From Lactifluus volemus (lineage: Eukaryota > Basidiomycota > Agaricomycetes > Russulales > Russulaceae): a DNA stretch of 12,456 nt. Of the stretch, positions 7,397 to 12,456 are shown one piece after another; position 1 is the stretch's first letter, and every line of letters begins with the position of its first letter. The position numbers were made by a program, and so were the translations under genes. The stretch is taken from positions 1 to 12,456 of the forward strand of contig WTXI01000597.1 in assembly GCA_022376515.1 (NCBI GenBank), written 5' to 3'. The notes beneath the pieces are model-generated. The model was not told the origin of the DNA and made no database searches. It saw only the letters and a list, made by a program, of their open reading frames with translations.

Positions 7397-9946
7397 TCAC
7401 GGCCCGGGGGTCACCACTGCTGCCAAAGAACCCATAGGAGGCAGAATCGGGGCAACCGCAACGGCACGAGCGATGCTACCGATACTGGGCACGAGTATAT
7501 CCTCACGACGCGGTGCACGCACTGCGAGACCGCTTCCACTTCGTGGCCGTGTCGCTGTCCAATTTGACCCAAAGTTATTGTACCCAAGTGGTGCTGAATC
7601 GCTCCGCGCGCGCGCGAGACGCTGCTTCGTCCCATCGGCGGCAACCCCGACGCCTCCCGTAGGAGTCGAAACGCCATTCGCGCCTGCGCTCGGTAGCGAA
7701 GACGGTGGAACACCACCGCCTGCGGTGCGTTGCCGCTTGCGGCCTTGTGCATCTTCAAAGTCCATAGGAACGGGAGAAGGAGAGGTGCCATAAGGTGCGT
7801 GCGAGTGGGTGTGTGTATGCGGGAACGAAGGTTGCCGGGACAACGAGTGCGGATGGGAATGAATGTGGCTCGTCGGAAAATCAGTCGTGGTAGGGCTCGA
7901 CCCTGGCGAAAGTGAGGTCAAGGAAGCAGCACTGGAGAGGGCTTGAAGCCGAGAAGGGGGTGTGGGAGGATATGGCTATAGTGGTAGGGTGAGTGACGTA
8001 GATGTTCGGATTATCATCCGGATCAGCAAGGTCGGCGGGGAATGGCGTGGGGACTGATATCGCGGGATGAGGTATAATTTGAATTTTAGATAACCGTCGA
8101 TAACGGGACGGGATTGGGGTGGTAGGGCGCAAAGGAGGGGGATTACGTCAACACGGTTGAGGAAGGAGACGAGAATAGAAATAGGAACGTACGCCAACCG
8201 GGGTAGTTTTTGTCAAAGGCATCGTAGAGGGCCTTTACGAGCATGGTCAAGCGTTCCGTCTTTGCCTTTTTCCATTGCGAGTGCAGTGGCGACACGACGA
8301 TTGTCTTCGCGCATCTGAGCGAGCTGTGCAGCGACTTCACCGGGAAGTTCAACACGGTGCTTAATCGAGGGATCCGGTTCGAGCGCTTTACGCTTGATCT
8401 CTTCGAGAAGATCGGGTCGGGCTCTTAAGAACTTGTGATGTGAGAATTCCCAAGTTTGGGCATCGGTGGAAGTGCGCTGAGCGCGTGGTGTCTGACAGGT
8501 TATGACGTCGTTGTTTATCCAAGATTGGTGTCATGTGAACAAAAGTAAATCGACTTACCCGATTTATTTTATGAAATCCATACATGTTCAGCTGACGCAC
8601 AAAGCTTGAAAACTTGTGTGTGTGACAGTAACTCTTAATTCCTTTGTTAAAAATAATGAATTGACAAAAACGTACATTGTTGTGCTTAAAGTGAGAACCG
8701 AGTATGGTCCGGCTAAACTCGCCGACATTCGAGACAACAAAGCTGTAAAAGGAAGGTAAAGACCGGAGGCGGAAGTGAGATAAATACAAATAAACCAACC
8801 TGGTACCGAGTTCTGTCCAAGAAATGAAATGTGCTGATTTGGGTCATTGATCATTCTGGTCGGGAACGGTAAATCATGTGGCAAAGGGGTGGGAAGTACC
8901 ATCATCTACTACTCACTGGTATAGTTTCGTGACAAAGTTGTTAGTTCCGATCGGTTTCCCAATAACGTTCATGCTGCCGTTCGTCTGAAGGGATGAGGGG
9001 ACGTGGGAGGTCGGGGAAGTCATCTGTCCGTCAAGCGGTTTCAAATGATCATCTTGTTCGTCGCTTGTACCCTCGTCAATCGGACTTCCGTTTGGGTCCA
9101 GGGAGGAGGGGTAACCCATCTCCACCTCGTCATAAGAAGCTGGCGTATGGATATCCATGGGCTGGCCCAGGGGATCGAACATGCGTTCTTCCATGTTGGT
9201 AGGGAGTGACGTCCCAGCCGTAAAGCTTCGCTTCCTGGGAACGGACTTGTCAGATGACGACGACGAGCGGCTACTCAAGCCAACTCGACGGGCACACAAG
9301 TCGTTATGGGGCGGATCGGAATCGAAACGAATCCCTCCCTGATTATCTGCAGGCGCAAATGAGAAGGGCGTAGTAGGCCCGGTCGGTGGCTGTCCGCCTT
9401 GCTGCTGCGACTGTTGCTGATGAAACTGGGTGTGATGATGAGCGCCAAAGGGTGTATGGTGACCGTTGGGTCCTTGTGATGGGCTCAACGGAGTAATGGG
9501 CGATACACCACTAGTGGCGGTGGACGTGATAGGGGATAAGTTGGTTGGCGAGGTGACCGAAAGCGATGAGAGATTGAGCGACAGCGAAGAACGCTCCATG
9601 ATATTTTCCGGTAGACCTTGACCGGGTGGTTGAAAGTAACCGCCGTAAGGCGGCGGGTCACCGAGAGAAGGGGTGGACGGGGTAGACGGATAGGAAGGTG
9701 CGTGGGTCGGAAGGAGGTGTGTACCGGTTGGCCATGTCGGTGGAGGCTGTCTCTGTCGATGGGGTTGCGACTGCGATGGCTGTTGCTGTTGCGGTTGTTG
9801 CGACTGTTGTGATTGTTGTGACTGCTGCTGCTGCTGTGTTGTTGTTGTTGCTGAGATTGTTGTTGAGATGATTGCTGCTGAGCAGACTGTTGTGGAGAAT
9901 ACGGAAGCTCGCCTGCAGACATGGTGTGGGGATAGTGAACGTCCAT
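7397..9946 (-). CDS. HSF-type (heat-shock-factor) transcription factor, frame-disrupted
   Basis: Nuclear DNA-binding regulator with the HSF winged-helix fold. Exons: 9946-8917, 8855-8800, 8742-8676, 8612-8559, 8491-8193 and 8053-7397 (TGA). Introns are 61, 57, 63, 67 and 139 nt, all GT-AG. Layout: MSAGELPYSP, then a Gln-rich stretch to about residue 65, a Pro/Ser/His-rich linker, and the DNA-binding domain from about residue 336 (NNFVTKLYQMINDP, SFVVSNVGEFSRTILGSHF, FSSFVRQLNMYGFHKINR, TWEFSHHKFLRARPDLL). A coiled coil follows (GEVAAQLAQMREDNRRV, TERLTMLVKALYDAF), then a His/Ser/Pro-rich tail with a basic GRKRQR, a likely nuclear signal. The frame is broken at about 9835 (-1), 8838-8843 (-1), 8267-8271 (+1) and 7974-7975 (+1). 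Repairing all four gives 2163 nt, a multiple of three, or 720 residues. The start is the only ATG feeding the Q-rich frame. I cannot tell Hsf1 from an Mga1/Sfl1-type paralogue. Confidence 0.93.
8559..8917 (-). other. Exons and introns coding the HSF DNA-binding domain
   Basis: The domain is split over exons 1-5, with introns 8856-8916, 8743-8799, 8613-8675 and 8492-8558. Each has a canonical donor (GTGAGT, GTTGGT, GTACGT, GTAAGT) and CAG or AAG acceptor. The recognition-helix segment SFVRQLNMYGFHK sits in the 54-nt exon 4 and is intact. Only exon 2 (8800-8855) is out of phase, by one missing base. Confidence 0.9.
9779..9899 (-). repeat. CAA/CAG poly-glutamine tract of the HSF gene
   Basis: Mixed CAA and CAG codons, broken by Ser and Pro codons, encode a Gln-rich activator-like region. 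The upstream half is in the frame of the ATG at 9946. The downstream half, from the CAG run at about 9834, is one base out. The switch falls exactly where CAA repeats give way to CAG repeats. Confidence 0.85.
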
Positions 9947-10260
9947 GTGTTAGAGAGAGCAACTGGGAAGAGAAAGGTATGGAAAGTTGATGGGGAGAGC
10001 ACAAGGGAGAAAAAGAAAAAAAGGGAGGAAGGGAGGAGAGATAGATGTCTAGGAACTTAACACGCGGTTAGCATGTGAGGATTAAAACGTGCAAAGTTGG
10101 TGTGTGAAGGCGGCAAAAGAGAGGAAAGATCAGATGAAATTGAATGTGGAATGACAGGCAGGTGAGAGGGGAAAGGAGGAGAAAACATCAACACCCAGGG
10201 CAGGGGACGGAGGAGTCAATGAGGAGGTGGAAGGAAGAGGAAAAGAGGAAAGTGAGCGAG
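9947..10260 (-). promoter_or_regulatory. CT-rich leader and promoter-proximal region of the HSF gene
   Basis: The minus strand here is strongly pyrimidine-rich (purine-rich as written), typical of basidiomycete 5' leaders. A CTTCCCAG acceptor-like site on the minus strand lies about 25 nt before the ATG, so a 5' UTR intron is possible. No clear run of alternating nGAAn boxes for autoregulation was found by eye. Confidence 0.5.
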
Positions 10261-10594
10261 AGTTGCTAGTACATAATATTTCTCTCAAAATTTACTCAGT
10301 CAGGTGTTCACACCGGTACTGTACAGTAGCAACCGACTTGTTTTTTCACTCTCTTACTTTGGGATGAGCCACCGAATAGACTTTTTGGCCTTCGGGGGAG
10401 GGTCAATAGTCGAGCCTTGCTCCTCCGCGTCACCGACGCCGTTGCTCGGGGTCAACTTGTCGGTCCCCATCAACCCATTCTGGACCAAACTTCTAACGCT
10501 TTACTCAATTCGTCGATCGTTAATTCTCCACTTCCCCGTTAGCCATCCCTACCCCCTTCCCGTCCCTTTATTTTTCCCCCGTTTCTCGCGGAAG
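10261..10594. other. Upstream region shared by the HSF gene and a possible plus-strand gene
   Basis: Two plus frames are open here (10304-10621, and another to a TAG near 10540), but the products are not recognisable. Just before the ATG at 10595 the plus strand is pyrimidine-rich (TTTATTTTTCCCCC), as a leader would be. It may be a divergent promoter. Confidence 0.3.
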
Positions 10595-10787
10595 ATGTTT
10601 GTTAGTGTGAGTGAAAAATAATAAATCGGTCTTACAGGGGGGACTTAACTTTGAATCACGCACCGTTGCGCTATTTCCTTTGCGTCGAGACCCCGGCAGA
10701 ACCGAAATCTATGACGCCATAGCCTTCTCTCAACCACACGTTTCCCCCGCTTTATCGACACCCCCGCGCCTCGACCCGGCCATGTAA
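10595..10787 (+). CDS. Possible small gene with a very short intron
   Basis: An ATG at 10595 follows a pyrimidine-rich stretch. Splicing GTGAGT at 10607 to TTACAG at 10637 (31 nt) keeps phase and reads MFVS, then GGLNFESRTVALFPL and onwards to a TAA at 10785-10787, 53 residues in all. The downstream exon is protein-like (RTEIYDAIAFSQPHVSPAL), but I know no family for it. A 31-nt intron is shorter than any other here, so the exon may instead belong to a larger gene with an unseen upstream part or indels. Confidence 0.25.
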
Positions 10788-11028
10788 ACGACGCTATCTC
10801 TACTACGGTCCTCTCACACACTTCATTTCCCCCCTTTCTGATTCGCCGTGCCCGTCCCACCCCGTTCTTACTATGTTCCCTACACCTCTAATTCCGGTTA
10901 AGATGAACGCACGGCCTGTAGTTACACGTGTCCAAGACGCAAGATGTATCCACTCACACGCGCCCGCGCAGAAGCTCAAAGGACGGGCGCGGTCACTGCG
11001 CAGTGGCGGCAGTTGAGCATAATAATAA

Positions 11029-11241
11029 AAAAAAGGGGGGGAAGACCGGGTAAAGAGGGCTCCAATTGGGCATAGCAGCCGCAGCGTAGTAGTGATCACT
11101 TCCCACACAGAGACAGTTTTTCCGCTGAACGTTGACGTCATGCCCTTCCCTTCGGTCTTATACCAACAAAGCCCAACACTTGCCCAACTGGAGCATCTCC
11201 TCCCCGGCCAATTGGCGTACACCGCCTGGAACGGGTTCTAG
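11029..11241 (+). CDS. Possible terminal exon
   Basis: The frame is open from just after two TAA codons (11023-11028) to a TAG at 11239-11241. It reads HSSRSVVVITSHTETVFPLN followed by VDVMPFPSVLYQQ, with an in-frame ATG at 11140 that would give 33 residues. The composition is protein-like and the frame starts next to an A8-G7 homopolymer pair where a frame break could hide. The family is unknown. It could be the last exon of a gene including 10595-10787, but I could not join them. Confidence 0.25.
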   Translation, partial: KKGGEDRVKRAPIGHSSRSVVVITSHTETVFPLNVDVMPFPSVLYQQSPTLAQLEHLLPGQLAYTAWNGF

Positions 11242-12355
11242 ACCACCAATCTGACTACATCATCATAACGTCTGAGGCGTCCACATGTGCAAAACAACAA
11301 AAAAAAAAAGTTCTTCAGACGCCCGACTTTTTGCGCGCGCGCTCACAACTTACTGGTACTGTATGGGGTGTAAAAAAAAAAACACTTATATATGTTCGGA
11401 CCGTGCCTGGCCCTTTGGGATTAACGCCCCCTCCAGCGGTTAGCCACCGTTGGCTTGTGCCAACCGTATTTCTGATCCCCCATTTAACACACTTTACAGT
11501 TGTCGGTTTTACAGGTTATACCCAAAAAGACCCGTGAAGGGAGAGTGGGGGTGCCCTTGTTACGGAGGATAGCGATCAGACAAAATAAAAAAAAAAATGA
11601 TATGATCGCTGCGAAAAAGACTCGGAACAGGTCCAGAGCGTTTTTTTGTGTGTTTGTTATGAAAAAGCATGCAAGTGGAGTTTGGAGCCGCGTCACGTCC
11701 TTGTCATTTTCTTCTTCTGCAGCCCCAGCTGACCCCCCCTTTCCAGGAGTTCCTACCACACTCGTCCATTCGGTAAATTGTACCCTACATCGTGTAGTGC
11801 CTGCTTGGCTCCGCATGGGACGTACACGATGTCTTGGGGTGGCTTTTAGGTCCCCAGGGTTTGTTTGGACTTAGCCCGAATGGATGGTGTGCTCTATTCT
11901 AAGCGCGACAGATTCGCGGATGGCCCGAGGCACCGAGTACCCTATTCTTCCTTCCCTCTGGACCCCATGTCGACATCAGGACCCTATTTTCTCTCAGTAG
12001 CAACAGGGACGACAAGCTCGTGTTATTTCTGCTACTCTCCGGGTTCTGGTCATCGATGGCAAAAACGCGGGTCCCCCCGGAGAATGACGAGGTTGGAATG
12101 CCTAGATTTAATCTACACATCATTAAAATATAGCATTGCAAAAAAAAAAACCAAAAAAGATGGCGACACCATATACAACAGCATACTATGTGTGTAAGTT
12201 ACGCATCCTATGGGTTGAACAGACAACAACAATGACAAACAACAAAAGTGGGTCGAACGACGATAAGCTCCCCTAATCAAGTGTCGAGCATCGATAGAAC
12301 TGCGGCGACCGTGCGTCACCTAAGGCAAAGGGAGTAGCGGCCTAGCCGTGATCAA
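11242..12355. other. Intergenic region with A-runs
   Basis: No gene is recognised. Four runs of 11 A lie on the plus strand at 11299-11309, 11372-11382, 11587-11597 and 12140-12150. A plus frame near 11700-11770 reads PQLTPPFQEFLPHSS before a donor-like GTAAAT, but nothing supports an exon beyond that. Confidence 0.4.
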
Positions 12356-12456
12356 TCAGTCTTCGTCCCCGTCATCGTTCCCTATTACGTGGGCCGGTTC
12401 CTCGCTGCGCACGCGCGTATACCATGCTCTTCTTGACGCAGTCGACGTCGGCGTGA
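12356..12456 (-). CDS. Possible C-terminus of a gene entering from the right
   Basis: On the minus strand a frame is open from the window edge to a TGA at 12356-12358. It ends in SEEPAHVIGNDDGDED, an acidic tail typical of a real C-terminus. A second frame of the same stretch starts HADVDCVKKSMVYARAQRG and is also protein-like, so the true protein could switch frame at an indel near 12400. The product is unknown; only about 32 codons are visible. Confidence 0.35.
   Translation of the reverse strand, partial: TPTSTASRRAWYTRVRSEEPAHVIGNDDGDED

Noticed and set aside
8913..10004. 363-codon minus frame taken as the HSF N-terminus
   Set aside because: It begins with TTG, and its first part is out of frame with the Gln codons that follow the real ATG at 9946. 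Only the part after about 9834 is the true frame.
10803..11222. 139-codon minus frame
   Set aside because: Trp-, Cys- and Arg-rich with no domain; the plus strand of 11029-11241 is more protein-like.
1..12456. tRNA, rRNA, CRISPR, phage or bacterial defence genes
   Set aside because: No tRNA B-box pair, no rRNA segment and no regularly spaced repeats were seen, and gene structure is clearly eukaryotic with introns.

Overview
The window looks like nuclear DNA of a filamentous basidiomycete fungus, probably an agaricomycete. The signs are short GT-AG introns of about 50-75 nt that split genes into many small exons, CT-rich leaders, low-complexity Gln/His/Pro/Ser-rich regulatory proteins, and a multi-pass membrane protein that resembles the DUF6533 family, which is expanded in basidiomycetes. 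I see no bacterial-type operons, rRNA, tRNA or CRISPR array.

Three genes can be reconstructed. (1) Minus strand, about 2107 to 375: a multi-exon seven-helix-type membrane protein. Its splice sites and family landmarks can be followed from ATG to stop, but the frame is broken repeatedly by single-base indels. (2) Plus strand, 5426-6685: a six-exon gene for a 298-residue protein with an N-terminal coiled coil, which I compare to the INO80E/Iec3 subunits of the INO80 chromatin remodeller, followed by Ala-, His-, Pro- and Ser-rich low complexity. Its frame is intact across all five introns. (3) Minus strand, 9946 to 7397: a six-exon heat-shock-factor-type transcription factor with a Q-rich N-terminus, a typical HSF DNA-binding domain, a coiled coil and a disordered C-terminus. 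Four one-base indels break its frame; correcting them gives exactly 721 codons. Genes 2 and 3 converge on a 711-bp purine-skewed spacer.

The rest is mostly intergenic: 159-374, 2108-5425 (with two strong inverted repeats, at 2539-2583 and 4550-4612), 9947-10594 (CT-rich HSF leader) and 11242-12355 (A-runs). Weak candidate coding pieces lie at 3-158 (+), 10595-10787 (+), 11029-11241 (+) and at the right edge, 12356-12456 (-).

The main oddity is that two of the three recognisable genes have frames broken only by single-base indels, often in homopolymers, while splice sites, phases and conserved motifs are kept. That pattern suits uncorrected long-read sequencing error better than old pseudogenes, but the sequence alone cannot prove it. 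A standard gene caller would probably fragment or misannotate these genes.
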